64,000 nucleotides of DNA from an uncultured Lachnospiraceae bacterium (GCA_900550475.1 URSA01000010.1:62001-126000), one strand, 5' to 3'. Counted from the first letter of the stretch, positions 30,821 through 40,097 are shown. The notes: a model not told the origin generated them from the letters alone. A program made the numbers and translations.

Positions 30821-32146
30821 TCAGTACGCTACCAGCTCTGCGAAGGAGTAGGTGACATCCTTGTCCTCGCTGTCCACCTGTATGGTGTAGCTGCGGGGCG
30901 TATAGCCCGTCTTTCGCAGCGTGATCACATGGCTTCCGGCATCCTTTTTGAAGCTGACCGGGGCAATGCCCACATAGTTTCCGTCCACATAAACCTCCGC
31001 GCCCGTGGGAGAATCGATATATACCTTATAATAATTCGTGGCGGTGCTGTCCCCGGAAGAAACCGACGACATCTGGCTCTGGTTGTCCCCCGAAGTGTCC
31101 TCCTCGTCGCTGTCTCCGTCCTCCGATTCCAGCACGATCTCAATGCCCGCGGACACCTCCGCCACCTTCAGATAGCTGGTGACGGTGCTGTATCCCGTGG
31201 CTCTGGCAATGAGCTGGTGGATGCCGTACTCCAGCGTGACCGGGCCGCTGGTGTCCACCAGATTACCGTCCACATAAAGGCTTGCGGAGGAGGGCGTCAT
31301 GGCAAACACAACTTGTCCGTACTGGGGCTCCGCCACCTCCAGATCGCTGATATCCAGCGTCACCTCCCGGTTGCGGTTGATCACCACATTCTTGGTTCCG
31401 CCGCCTCCCTTCACGCTGACAAGCACCTGATAGCTGCCCTCGGGAACGGTCAACAGCATGTCCTCGGTGATGGGATGGATGATATTCTGCCCCACCTCGA
31501 TCCAGCCGCCGATAAATTTCTCATCGCCCGAAAGCCGCAGATAGCCGTGCCCTTTTTCCACAATGACGCTGTAAACCGTTGTATCGATCCCCTGAAAGGT
31601 GAGAATGTCGGCGCTGTTCAGATCCATGATGCCGATCTCCCCCCCCTCGGAGAAAATCTTGGTATCTTTTGTAATTTTATACACATCATTTCCGATAGTT
31701 ACGTTGTGCATATTGGGATCAATCACATATCGGCTGATTCGGGAGCTGGTAAAGCTCTGTGATGAGAGCGCCAGCGTCGCCAGCCTTTTCTTGCTCTTCA
31801 AAAAGGTCACGTCCGCGATGTCGCCCTCCCGCACCTGGGAAAGCGTCAGCGGCTGACCGTACTTGTCGGTAAAAGTGGTCGTTCCGTCGTAGTTCAAGGT
31901 GTAATTTTTGTTGACTGTCAGATTCCAGAAGGTGATGGTGCTCTCCGCGGTGTCCACCTTCACCACCACCGCCGTGTCTGCGGAATCGTAGCTGCCTGGG
32001 CCCGTCAGGATATATCCCGTATCCGAATCCTGACCGCCCTCCTGCACGGCGCCTCCCGTCCGGCTTCCAAGACCGCAGCCCACCGCCGTAAAAAGCAGCA
32101 GGCACAGAATCCCTATTATCACTCTCTTGCTTTTGTGTTTTATCAT
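30821..32146 (-). CDS. Lipoprotein with PEGA domains
   Basis: A 441-aa lipoprotein: signal 'VIIGILCLLLFTAVGCG' with lipobox Cys ~24. The N-terminal half is beta-rich ('YILTGPGSYDSADTAVVVKV'). The C-terminal half holds at least two PEGA-type beta repeats, recognisable by 'SASLYVDGNLVDTSGPVTLEYG' (~285) and 'GAEVYVDGNYVGIAPVSF' (~385), each followed by an HxLxxxxxGY strand. PEGA domains occur in cell-surface and S-layer-associated proteins, and in other Firmicutes next to envelope systems. No enzymatic motif. It lies 33 bp upstream of mazG. Confidence 0.82.
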   Translation of the reverse strand: MIKHKSKRVIIGILCLLLFTAVGCGLGSRTGGAVQEGGQDSDTGYILTGPGSYDSADTAVVVKVDTAESTITFWNLTVNKNYTLNYDGTTTFTDKYGQPLTLSQVREGDIADVTFLKSKKRLATLALSSQSFTSSRISRYVIDPNMHNVTIGNDVYKITKDTKIFSEGGEIGIMDLNSADILTFQGIDTTVYSVIVEKGHGYLRLSGDEKFIGGWIEVGQNIIHPITEDMLLTVPEGSYQVLVSVKGGGGTKNVVINRNREVTLDISDLEVAEPQYGQVVFAMTPSSASLYVDGNLVDTSGPVTLEYGIHQLIARATGYSTVTSYLKVAEVSAGIEIVLESEDGDSDEEDTSGDNQSQMSSVSSGDSTATNYYKVYIDSPTGAEVYVDGNYVGIAPVSFKKDAGSHVITLRKTGYTPRSYTIQVDSEDKDVTYSFAELVAY

Positions 32147-32163
32147 AGTAATCTCCGTTCCAC

Positions 32164-33159
32164 CTAAGCTATGGTGCGAAATACCGCGTCCAGAAACGCC
32201 TGCTTCTCCTTCTCCTGCTCCACCACAAGCTGCAATTTTTCCCTGTTCCGCTCCGGGATCCAGACCTTTCTGGAATTATAGTAAAAATTGACGATCTTCC
32301 AGAACTTTTCGGGGTACGCCAGCCGGTAGTACAACTCCACATAGGAGCGCGCAGAGAGCGGTCTCTCGTCGCAGTACACCTTCAACAGCTCCTCCCCCCA
32401 CTTCCGTGACCAGCCGTTCTTTTCCAAGAGCTTCCGCATGAAAAGACACAGATCCCTTATGGGGTTATCCATCATACAATGCTCAAAGTTTACCACCGCA
32501 AATCCCTGTCCGCAATGCAGGATATTGTGGTACTGGTAATCTCCGTGGCAAAGCATTCCCTGTTCTCTAATATACGCCAAATCGCTGTCGCTTGCAAATG
32601 CCTTCCAGTCATTGGCAACCTCTGATGCCTGTGCAAGAAAATAATCATACTCCCGCAGCAGTGCGTTTTCAAAGACGGATTTCTGCCCCTTCTCCCTGAG
32701 ATAGCGCCGCACCCGGCGAAGCTCCCTGTTATGCTTCTCCTGCTCTCTCTCCAACGAAAAAGGAGACAGACCGAACTGTTCCGTCTCCTCCTCTGTGAGG
32801 CACATTGCCTTGTGAAGACTTGCCAGCGCTCTTACCGCCTCCCTGCACTCCTCCAGGTCGCGGCTGTTGCACTCGCGCCCCTCGCAGCAGGATTTCAGCA
32901 CATATTTTTTTCCGTCACCGTCCTCCGTCAGCAGGACTTCCTCCTTGTTGGGAATGATCCTCTCGACCGGCACGACGCCCGTTTCACAGATTTTTTTCAA
33001 CACTCTGTCCTGAAGCTTTATTTTTTCGGGATTTCCGCTATATTCTTTAAAAATAAGGCAGCCCCGGTCTGTGTCGCAAATGATTGCTCCCCGCCCTTTT
33101 CTTGTCCGAAGCATCTCTATCTCATATTGATCCAGAAGACCAACTACTCTGTCATTCAC
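32164..33159 (-). CDS. CotS-family spore coat kinase-like protein
   Basis: A 331-aa protein with an aminoglycoside-phosphotransferase-like fold, related to CotS/YsxE of the spore coat. GTG at 33159 is taken as start because GGGAGG lies 7 bp upstream. The kinase-like motifs are 'FKEYSGNPEKIKLQ' (Lys region, ~42-55) and 'LCHGDYQYHNIL' (catalytic loop, ~208-219). 'FAVVNFEHCMMD' (~226) has NFE where APH enzymes have (I/V)DFD, so metal binding, and hence activity, is uncertain. It lies between the CCA transferase and PEGA lipoprotein genes. The sporulation role is by family. Confidence 0.78.
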   Translation of the reverse strand: MNDRVVGLLDQYEIEMLRTRKGRGAIICDTDRGCLIFKEYSGNPEKIKLQDRVLKKICETGVVPVERIIPNKEEVLLTEDGDGKKYVLKSCCEGRECNSRDLEECREAVRALASLHKAMCLTEEETEQFGLSPFSLEREQEKHNRELRRVRRYLREKGQKSVFENALLREYDYFLAQASEVANDWKAFASDSDLAYIREQGMLCHGDYQYHNILHCGQGFAVVNFEHCMMDNPIRDLCLFMRKLLEKNGWSRKWGEELLKVYCDERPLSARSYVELYYRLAYPEKFWKIVNFYYNSRKVWIPERNREKLQLVVEQEKEKQAFLDAVFRTIA

Positions 33160-33242
33160 CCTTGTTCCTCCCACATGATGTTTGCCCCTCGCGGAGATTC
33201 TAACCTATCATATGAGATCTCATGGAAAAGTATGTTAGGGTT

Positions 33243-34577
33243 TCATGATCGTTTTAATGCCTGCGCCAACAGATACTCCCGGTTGTTCTTCGACGGATCC
33301 TCCAACACCTCATCCAGAAGCCCCTGCAGGATCTCCCCCAGCCGCCTTCCGGGCTCTATGCCGGCAGCGATCAGATCGCTTCCGTTTACGGCAAGGGTTT
33401 TGAGCGAGACACACTGTCCCTTCTCCTCTATCTCCTTATAAAGGCGCTCCCACTCCGCCAGACGAAAGAGCTTCTCCTCCCTCTCGTACATGCTCTGCGC
33501 CAGAATATCCGCACACTTTACCTGAAGAAGCAGGGGAAACAGCTCCTCCCCGATCTTGTTCATGGTGCGCCTCACGATCCGCGCATCCGGCGACAGACCG
33601 TTTCCGTAATCGTGATACCTCACCAGACGGCAGACCTTGTCCGTGGTATCGTTGTCCATTCTTAAGCGGCGCAGAATCTCCCTGCTCATGCGCTCGCCCT
33701 CCTGCGCATGGCCGTGAAAGTGTGTGACACCATTGTCATCTATTTGCAGCATCTTTGGCTTTGCGATGTCATGGAGCAGTACCGCCAGCCGTAACACCTT
33801 ATCCGGCGGCGTTTCCGGCAGAGCGTGCAGCGTGTGCTCTCCCACATTGTAACAGTGGTGCGGATGATTCTGCGGCGTTTCCATCTCCCGGTCAAACTCG
33901 GGGAACACAACACTTGTGACACCGGTGTCATATGCTATCCTGAGATAATCGGGATGGGGGGAAGTGATCAGCTTGAGCAGCTCCGTCTGTATGCGCTCCG
34001 CACTGATTCTTGAAAGCGTCGGCGCAAGCTCCTTTATCGCCTCTGCGGTGTTCGCTTCAATCTGATAGCCGAGCTGTGCAGAAAAGCGGATCGCCCGCAT
34101 CATGCGCAGGGCATCCTCCGTAAACCGCTCCTTCGGATCGCCCACGCAGCGTATCACGCCCCGCTCCAAATCCTTCACGCCCTCAAAAATATCGACCAGT
34201 CCCGTCTCCTCATTGTACGCCATGGCATTGATGGTGAAGTCTCTCCGCTTCAGATCCTCCGTCAGGCTTGAGGTAAACTGCACCTCCTTGGGGTGCCTGC
34301 TGTCCTCATATTTTCCGTCGATCCGGTATGTGGTAACCTCATAGCCCTTCCGCTCCAGTATCACCGTCACGGTGCCGTGCTGGATCCCCGTGTCCACAGT
34401 GCGGGAAAACAGCTTCTTCACCTGTTCGGGCGATGCGGATGTGGTGATGTCCCAGTCGCTTGGCTGTCTGCCCAACAGACTGTCCCTTATGCACCCGCCC
34501 ACGGCATATGCATCATGTCCCGCCGCCTGGATCGTCTTTATGATAAATGTTACCTGTTCCGGCATTGTTATGTTCAT
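33243..34577 (-). CDS. cca: CCA tRNA nucleotidyltransferase
   Basis: A 444-aa class II nucleotidyltransferase that adds or repairs the 3' CCA of tRNAs; note that both tRNAs in this window lack an encoded CCA. The head has 'AVGGCIRDSLLGRQPSDWDITT' with the catalytic GG...DxD (~21-42), then 'RRDFTINAMAYN' (~111) and 'RFTEDALRMMRAIRFSAQLGY' (~151). It also has an HD-like domain ('LAVLLHDIAKP', ~263; 'FHGHAQEGE'). GGAG precedes the ATG. Confidence 0.94.
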   Translation of the reverse strand: MNITMPEQVTFIIKTIQAAGHDAYAVGGCIRDSLLGRQPSDWDITTSASPEQVKKLFSRTVDTGIQHGTVTVILERKGYEVTTYRIDGKYEDSRHPKEVQFTSSLTEDLKRRDFTINAMAYNEETGLVDIFEGVKDLERGVIRCVGDPKERFTEDALRMMRAIRFSAQLGYQIEANTAEAIKELAPTLSRISAERIQTELLKLITSPHPDYLRIAYDTGVTSVVFPEFDREMETPQNHPHHCYNVGEHTLHALPETPPDKVLRLAVLLHDIAKPKMLQIDDNGVTHFHGHAQEGERMSREILRRLRMDNDTTDKVCRLVRYHDYGNGLSPDARIVRRTMNKIGEELFPLLLQVKCADILAQSMYEREEKLFRLAEWERLYKEIEEKGQCVSLKTLAVNGSDLIAAGIEPGRRLGEILQGLLDEVLEDPSKNNREYLLAQALKRS

Positions 34578-34592
34578 AAAATCTCCATTTCG

Positions 34593-35153
34593 TTACAGGA
34601 GCGCTTCGCTGTAGCAGGCGCGCTCGCCGCCGATATATTTTGCCCTCGTCCTTGCACATACCACATGCGCTTCCCCGATTTTATCCACCGAAATGCGCAC
34701 CGGAACCGCCACATCCTTCAGGTGCATGCCGATCAGCGTATCTCCCACATCCATACCCGCATCCGCTTTCACATGCTCCACGGCAACAGGCGCCGAGAAT
34801 GCCTTCCATGCCGCTGTGGCAAAGGAGCCTCCCGCCTTGGGCTGCGGAATCACATTGACGATCTCAAGCCCTCTCTTCTCCGCTGCGGCAGCCTCCAGAA
34901 TCAGCGCCCGGTTCAGATGCTCACAGCACTGGGCGGCAAGATACACACCCCGCTCCTGCACTGCTCTGTAAATCCCGCCGAACACATACCCGGCAGTCTC
35001 GGGGCTGGAGGCGGAACCGATGCCCTCCCCACAGACCTCGCTGGTGGAACAGCCGACGACGAACAGATCCCCCGCCTTCAGTCCCGCCTTCTCCAGAATT
35101 TCTTTTGCGGCTGTATATGCCTGTGTTTCAATCTTCTGCAATGAAATACTCAT
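34593..35153 (-). CDS. DUF436/TIGR01440 (YwlG-like) family protein
   Basis: A 186-aa conserved Firmicutes protein of unknown function. The family pattern is clear: 'LFVVGCSTSEVCGEGIGSASS' region (~30-50), 'AQCCEHLNRALILE' (~76-89), 'VNVIPQPKAGGSFATAAW' and a final 'AHVVCARTRAKYIGGERACY'. The repeated Cys/His residues ('QCCEH') might bind metal. It lies 22 bp downstream of the PP2C gene and 15 bp upstream of cca, so probably on the same transcript. Confidence 0.85.
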   Translation of the reverse strand: MSISLQKIETQAYTAAKEILEKAGLKAGDLFVVGCSTSEVCGEGIGSASSPETAGYVFGGIYRAVQERGVYLAAQCCEHLNRALILEAAAAEKRGLEIVNVIPQPKAGGSFATAAWKAFSAPVAVEHVKADAGMDVGDTLIGMHLKDVAVPVRISVDKIGEAHVVCARTRAKYIGGERACYSEALL

Positions 35154-35175
35154 AAGCTTCTCCGTTCCGAAAATA

Positions 35176-35916
35176 TCATTGATCCGCCTTTACCATAATC
35201 ATGGAAACATTGTCCGGCGCACCGTTTTCAAACACAATATCCATCAGGTTCTGTAACTGCTGCTCAAGCTTTTCCTTCGTCCGCGGGTTTTTCAGATTCC
35301 TGCGAAGCTGCCTTTCCGCGCAGAATTTGAAAAGACCGTCGCTGCACAGCAAAAAGACCTGCCCTGCGCACAAACGGTCGGTTATCACATGAATATTGAG
35401 CCCGGGCGCGGTGCCCACCGCCTGGGTCAGCTTTCCGCTGCTGTCGCTCTCCGCGATTTCTTTCGCGGTGTAGTTGCGGACAACAAAGGGATCCTGATCC
35501 CAGATATCGTCCGTGGTAAGCTGCCTGCACTTCAGACCCGCCGAGGTATAGATCCGGCTGTCCCCCGCCCAGAACACGGCGTAGCAATCCCCGCAGATCA
35601 GAAGCACGACCACCGTCGCGCCGCAGATCTGCCCCTGATTGTATTTATCAAAAATATCCTGATTTACCTGTAACAGAACCTGTTGTATCTGTGCCGTCAA
35701 TACGGAAAACTCCGGCGTCTGCGATAGCCCGGCAAGCTGTTCCCAGTAGCCCGCAAAGGCATCCGTGATCGCATTGCTGGCCACCTCTCCCCTGCTGTGT
35801 CCGCCCATGCCGTCGGACAAGACAAAGAGTCCCAAACGATCCTTCACGTCCGCCCAGACGGCGTCCTGATTGACATTTCTGTATAAACCGCGGTCTGTCC
35901 TGATTCCGTATCTCAT
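35176..35916 (-). CDS. PP2C-family Ser/Thr phosphatase of the type VII locus
   Basis: A 246-aa phosphatase. The start is the ATG at 35916 ('MRYGIRTDRGLYRNVNQDAVW') with GAGGAG 3-5 bp upstream; the longer frame would overlap the FHA protein gene. Metal-binding motifs 'NVNQDAVW' (~13-20), 'FVLSDGMGGHSRGEVAS' (~29-45), 'VFLLCSDGLF' (~180) and 'APDNVSMIMV' (end) are intact, so it should be active. It begins 8 bp after the vWA-FHA gene stop. In this context it likely reverses phosphorylation by the membrane kinase encoded at 50.9-53.2 kb. Confidence 0.88.
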   Translation of the reverse strand: MRYGIRTDRGLYRNVNQDAVWADVKDRLGLFVLSDGMGGHSRGEVASNAITDAFAGYWEQLAGLSQTPEFSVLTAQIQQVLLQVNQDIFDKYNQGQICGATVVVLLICGDCYAVFWAGDSRIYTSAGLKCRQLTTDDIWDQDPFVVRNYTAKEIAESDSSGKLTQAVGTAPGLNIHVITDRLCAGQVFLLCSDGLFKFCAERQLRRNLKNPRTKEKLEQQLQNLMDIVFENGAPDNVSMIMVKADQ

Positions 35917-35924
35917 AAGCTCCT

Positions 35925-37607
35925 CTACTCCACCGTCACACGGTAATCGATCCTGCCAAGCTTCATGGTACACCCTGTCCTGATTTCCGTCATAACATTG
36001 GGATTGATTCTGCATCCGTTGATAAAGGTTCCGTTGGAGGAACCCAGATCCTTCACATAAAAGGTGGTGCCGGAAAGCCCGATTTCACAATGTCTGCCGG
36101 AAACCGCACTGTCCTCCAGCACAAGGCTGCAGCCCGCGGGATCCCTGCCGATCACGATCTTGTCCGCCATGCCGCACTGATAGCTCTTCACTGCATCCTG
36201 CACGTTGGTCAGCACAACCCTGTGGGCAGGTGCCGCCGCGCCGGAGAACAGGAAGTTCGTCTCCCGTCCCGCCTGCGGCGCACTTCCGGTATTTATCATC
36301 TGTGTCTTCTGCGCAGTCTGCACAGGCGGAACCTGTACCGGCTGAACCCGGGCAGGTTGAACAGGCTGAGCCGGAGCCGGTCTGGCTTGAACCGGCCGGA
36401 TTGGGTGGGCAGCCTGCGGCTGCGGTGCGCTGCCGGATCTCTCGTTGCGGATCTGCTGATCCAGTCTTGCATAGTCGTTTCCGGAAGCGGATTTCTTTTT
36501 CTTCTTGCCGCTGACAACCGGAATGACCACTATCACAATTACCACAAGCAGCGCGCCCCCGCCGATCAGGATCCATTTGAAGGGAATCCCGGCAATCGAA
36601 GGCTCCTCCGCCCCGGCAGAAGTCTCCCGGTCGTCGGAAGGTTCCTCTTCCGTCACCGCAGGCTCCGTCGTCCCGGCTGTCTCCTCCGGCACTGTCTCCC
36701 CGCCCTCACTCTCAGCAAAAGGCAGGGTCACAAGGCTGGTCGCCACATAGCTGTCCGAGCCCCCCGCAATGGTAAGCTGGGAATTCTGTGTGCTGCCGTC
36801 ACGCAATTCCGCAGGCACGGAAATCTTCACCTGCAGCAGACCATAGTCGGTGCTGAACCCACGGACTACCTCCATGGCATCTTCAATCTCGTTCAAATAG
36901 AAATAATCTGCATAGGTTGTCCGCGAAAGCGCAAACATATCCTGCAATTCCTGTTGTCTGTCCTTGCTGAGTACGCCGATGGTATAGATCGGGTACGGCG
37001 TCTGGGAAAGCAGCGTGTTGAGCTCCTCCTTAGAGTACCCTATCTCCGTGGCGTCCATACCGTCGGAAATCAGGATGATCCGCTTATAGCCGCAGTCCCC
37101 CACGGCATTTAAGGAGAGCACCGCCTCATATACGTTCTCAATAATGTATGCGTCCTTGTTCTCTCCCTCGATGGCTTCTATGGTCTGCTTCAAAACCGTG
37201 TAGTCGTCCGTATAGTCCGCCACAAGCGTCACGGCTTCGTCGATAGTGGCAATCGCAAACTTTTCGTTAGGGGCTCTGTTTGCCACAACATCGATCAGGA
37301 TGGACTTGATGTCCTCCCCGTACTTCTTCATAACAGAGAGGGAATTGTCCCACAAAACCAGTGTGCGGACGGATTCCGCCGTCCCGCTGACCTTCTGTGT
37401 GCTTTCCACCGTTGCCGCATTGGTTCCCACCTGACAGGTGATCTCATCCCAGCTCTCCGGCGCACCCTTCACATACAGGGCGATCTCCTGCCCCGCGGTG
37501 ACATGCTCCACCACGGCTGTCTCATTTGTCGCCATAGCTGACACACCTGTCACTAAAAACGACAGCAGGCAGGCCAAGCCTGCCACAAATTTTGTCCTCT
37601 TTTTCAT
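35925..37607 (-). CDS. vWA-TM-FHA membrane protein
   Basis: A 560-aa protein. A signal peptide (~1-25, 'GLACLLSFLVTGVSAMA') leads to an extracellular von Willebrand A-like domain (~75-255). Its metal site 'LWDNSLSV' has DxS in place of DxSxS, so binding may be weak. An acidic Thr/Glu linker, one membrane helix ('WILIGGGALLVVIVIVVIPVV', ~350-370), a Pro/Gln/Ala-rich cytoplasmic linker (~395-450) and a C-terminal FHA domain (~465-560) follow. The FHA residues that bind phosphothreonine are present: 'IVIGRDPAGC', 'AVSGRHCEI' and 'DLGSSNGTFING'. ATG 37607 has GGAG 8 bp upstream. It could pass a phosphorylation signal across the membrane within the type VII locus. Confidence 0.85.
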   Translation of the reverse strand: MKKRTKFVAGLACLLSFLVTGVSAMATNETAVVEHVTAGQEIALYVKGAPESWDEITCQVGTNAATVESTQKVSGTAESVRTLVLWDNSLSVMKKYGEDIKSILIDVVANRAPNEKFAIATIDEAVTLVADYTDDYTVLKQTIEAIEGENKDAYIIENVYEAVLSLNAVGDCGYKRIILISDGMDATEIGYSKEELNTLLSQTPYPIYTIGVLSKDRQQELQDMFALSRTTYADYFYLNEIEDAMEVVRGFSTDYGLLQVKISVPAELRDGSTQNSQLTIAGGSDSYVATSLVTLPFAESEGGETVPEETAGTTEPAVTEEEPSDDRETSAGAEEPSIAGIPFKWILIGGGALLVVIVIVVIPVVSGKKKKKSASGNDYARLDQQIRNERSGSAPQPQAAHPIRPVQARPAPAQPVQPARVQPVQVPPVQTAQKTQMINTGSAPQAGRETNFLFSGAAAPAHRVVLTNVQDAVKSYQCGMADKIVIGRDPAGCSLVLEDSAVSGRHCEIGLSGTTFYVKDLGSSNGTFINGCRINPNVMTEIRTGCTMKLGRIDYRVTVE

Positions 37608-37642
37608 TTGTCTCACTCCGCTGTCCAATCCTTTATCTTTTC

Positions 37643-37924
37643 CTAAAAAGGCTTTACTTCCTCTATGGCTTCCTTCAGCTTCTCCTCAAAGGCAAACCGA
37701 TCTTCATTCTGGAAGCCCAGCGCATAGATCTTATCGATCTGGTCGTGGTTAAACAAAGCTGTTGCCTCCGGGCTTAAAAAGCCTTCGGGAAACGGGCAGC
37801 CCGCATAGTCGTAAATGGTCTCATCGTCGCCCATCTTGTACTTGCAGTAGCCGATAATCATAAGTCTCTTCGTTGCATTCTTTAAAAGGACAACCGTCCC
37901 GATTGGCAATGTTCTCTCAAACAT
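37643..37924 (-). CDS. DUF4176 family protein (copy 1)
   Basis: A 93-aa protein starting at the internal ATG 37924 ('MFERTLPIGTVVLLKNATKRLMIIGY') with GGGAGG upstream. It matches the DUF4176 family that recurs in type VII secretion loci: LPIGTVVxLK near the start, then 'YDYAGCPFPEGFL' and 'FNHDQIDKIYALGFQNEDR'. Function unknown. It is paralogous to its upstream neighbour. Confidence 0.85.
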   Translation of the reverse strand: MFERTLPIGTVVLLKNATKRLMIIGYCKYKMGDDETIYDYAGCPFPEGFLSPEATALFNHDQIDKIYALGFQNEDRFAFEEKLKEAIEEVKPF

Positions 37925-37937
37925 ATCCTGTTCCTCC

Positions 37938-38279
37938 CTACTGTCCGTCACCGGTCTGTGCTTCCGCCTCTGCCTTTGCCTTCTGATACTTCTCGGCAGT
38001 TGCCGTCTTGATCTCATCGATCTTTTCCTGAAGCGCGTGTATATAGAGGAAGGTTTCCCGATCCTGATATCCCAGCGCCAGCACCTTTTCGATCTGCTCC
38101 CCGTCAAACTGATAAATTTTCAGGGTGTCCATATATCCCTCGGGGTAAGGAAAACCGGAATAGTCGTACACATAGCCCGGTCTTGCGGGGCCCGTGGGGC
38201 AAAATCCGCAAATCATCATGGGCTTTTCGGTTCCCTTTAAATTAACCACCGTTCCGATCGGTAATAAGTCTCTGCTCAT
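37938..38279 (-). CDS. DUF4176 family protein (copy 2)
   Basis: A 113-aa paralogue of the preceding gene. It starts at ATG 38279 ('MSRDLLPIGTVVNLKGTEKP') with GGAGG upstream. It shares 'LPIGTVV', 'YDYSGFPYPEGYM' and 'FDGEQIEKVLALGYQDRE', and adds a charged C-terminal helix ('EKYQKAKAEAEAQ'). The two copies lie in tandem between the candidate substrate and the FHA protein gene. Function unknown; the context points to a role in or around the type VII apparatus. Confidence 0.85.
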   Translation of the reverse strand: MSRDLLPIGTVVNLKGTEKPMMICGFCPTGPARPGYVYDYSGFPYPEGYMDTLKIYQFDGEQIEKVLALGYQDRETFLYIHALQEKIDEIKTATAEKYQKAKAEAEAQTGDGQ

Positions 38280-38349
38280 ACAGCATCCTCCGTTCTGTCT
38301 CATATATATGTAAACACATTTCAAGTTTTTTGTCTATTAAAAATCTGCT

Positions 38350-39684
38350 TTACCACCAGCTCTTGAAGGTGTTCCAGCCCTTGCTCAGCTTGCTTGCGGC
38401 GCCGGAGGCAATGTTCCCCACCGTGTCCATGGCATCGGAGGCAAAATCGCCCACCGTTTCCACGGCGTCAGAGGCAAAGTCGCTTACGGCACTCACCACT
38501 TCCCCGGCATGCTCCACGACCGCATCCACGGTTCCGCTTACGTCAACCTCCAGCTTCACGCTGCCTCCCACACCGAGGCTGGCTCCCACATCGAGGCTGA
38601 ATTTACCGTCATCAAAGCCGATATCCGCATGTGCGCCCACGCCAAAGTTCAGGGAACCGCTGGCATTGATCTCCGTGCCGAGAACCGTACCGCCCACCTT
38701 GCCGGACACCTCGGCGGCGATGGCCTCCGCGCTGAACTCTGCCTTCACGCTGGGATCAAATTTTCCTTCATCATTGACAAATCCCACCTTGACTCCGCCG
38801 GAGAGCTCCGCTTTTCCTACATCTACCTGTGCTTCTCCGTGCACATTGAACATATCGTTTCCAAGCTGCCCGGATGTCGTCGCGGTCAATGCGGTGAGCG
38901 CCACACCTACCTCACATCCGACTCCGCCAAGGCTGGCATATGCAGAGCCTTTCGCCTCTGCCTGCATTATATCAGCGGAATAATGGTATTTTCCCCAGTC
39001 GGTCTCCACATCTCCGTCTTTTCCGAAATGGAGCAGGCTGCCCTCTTTTCCGACAGAGCCCGACCATATGGTGATGCTTTCCAGAAGCTCTTTCTTCTTC
39101 TCTCCCGCTGTTTTTTCCTTCTTTTTATCGGAGTCCTTGTCGTTGTCCTCTTTCTCGACGAACCCCTTTCCATCTTCCCACTCGTAGTGTTTTTTTGCCT
39201 TATTGTCCTTTTTCTTCTTGTCCAGACCTTCCCAGATCGTATTCTCGTATTTTCCGAATTTGTTCTTGGTCTCCCACTCTTCGTCCTTCAGGATCTCATA
39301 GATCATCCAGCCGAATCCCGCTCCGGGAAACATTGCGTTGATCGCCATGCCCTCCCCCACGGTATTGACAGCATTCCAGATATCACTCAGGGTAATAGGA
39401 TGATCATTTACATACCCGCAGATCCGGCGCTCCGTCTTTTCATACTGGTCGTACACATTTTTAAGCACAAAACGCATGGTCTTCAAATCCGACTCATACG
39501 CCTCTGCCTGCTGCGCGAGGCTCTTCAGCGCATTCTGAATGCCGGACTTACTGCTGACCTGAAATCCCAGTGAGTTTCTCACAGACCAGAGATCTCCTTC
39601 GACATCGGATAAGCCCTTTATGATCTTTTGTTCTTCCTCTATCCGCTGATTCAGTCCGGACAGTTTTACACTGAATTGCTCCAT
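38350..39684 (-). CDS. Candidate large type VII substrate (helical N-terminus, Gly-rich beta C-terminal domain)
   Basis: A 444-aa protein. Residues ~1-95 are helical with a WxxxNxLG-like turn ('DLWSVRNSLGF'), comparable to LXG/WXG-type targeting helices. A charged linker full of Lys/Asp (~150-200) leads to a ~150-residue Gly/Val/Ala-alternating beta region ('SGGVKVGFVNDEGKFDPSVK', 'NASGSLNFGVGAHADIG'). The tail has tandem ~11-residue amphipathic repeats ('DFASDAVETVGDFASDAMDT') and ends 'FKSWW'. No known toxin motif and no obvious immunity gene next to it. It lies next to the WXG100 genes, so export by this system is the simplest reading. Confidence 0.6.
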   Translation of the reverse strand: MEQFSVKLSGLNQRIEEEQKIIKGLSDVEGDLWSVRNSLGFQVSSKSGIQNALKSLAQQAEAYESDLKTMRFVLKNVYDQYEKTERRICGYVNDHPITLSDIWNAVNTVGEGMAINAMFPGAGFGWMIYEILKDEEWETKNKFGKYENTIWEGLDKKKKDNKAKKHYEWEDGKGFVEKEDNDKDSDKKKEKTAGEKKKELLESITIWSGSVGKEGSLLHFGKDGDVETDWGKYHYSADIMQAEAKGSAYASLGGVGCEVGVALTALTATTSGQLGNDMFNVHGEAQVDVGKAELSGGVKVGFVNDEGKFDPSVKAEFSAEAIAAEVSGKVGGTVLGTEINASGSLNFGVGAHADIGFDDGKFSLDVGASLGVGGSVKLEVDVSGTVDAVVEHAGEVVSAVSDFASDAVETVGDFASDAMDTVGNIASGAASKLSKGWNTFKSWW

Positions 39685-39745
39685 GGCTTTCCCTTCCTAA
39701 ACAACAGAGGCGCCGTTTGAAACCGCGCCCCTGGATCCTGATCAT

Positions 39746-40060
39746 CTATACGATAACATCTCCCGCAAGGCTGTTGCTCAGCTCTTCGTTTGCCTGCTCC
39801 GCATCGCGGTACACGCGCGCCATCTCATTCAGATCCGTAACGTGCTCGTTGATCATGGCGGACAGTCTCTCAATATCATCATTCAACTGGTTGAACTTGT
39901 TCACATATGCGGTAGAAGCCTCGCCCTGCCACTTTGCGCTCAGACCGTTCACCTGATCTGTCATATTGTTTGCAAGACCCTTTACCTGAGTCATGATGCT
40001 GTTAAATTCATTTGCTGTGGATTCCAGCTGTTCGGGGGTTACTAAAATTGTTCCTTCCAT
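39746..40060 (-). CDS. WXG100-family protein
   Basis: A 104-aa protein of the EsxA class: two helices joined by a W-x-G turn ('LSAKWQGEASTAYVNKF', W at ~44). The N-terminal part is 'ILVTPEQLESTANEFNSIM', typical of WXG100 proteins. The C-terminal segment 'YRDAEQANEELSNSL' has the YxxxD/E export signal (YRDAE). Such proteins are secreted as dimers by the EssC ATPase. GGAG-type site upstream. Confidence 0.92.
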   Translation of the reverse strand: MEGTILVTPEQLESTANEFNSIMTQVKGLANNMTDQVNGLSAKWQGEASTAYVNKFNQLNDDIERLSAMINEHVTDLNEMARVYRDAEQANEELSNSLAGDVIV

Positions 40061-40097
40061 AATCGTTCTATCTCCTTTTCAATGGTTTGTCGTCTGA

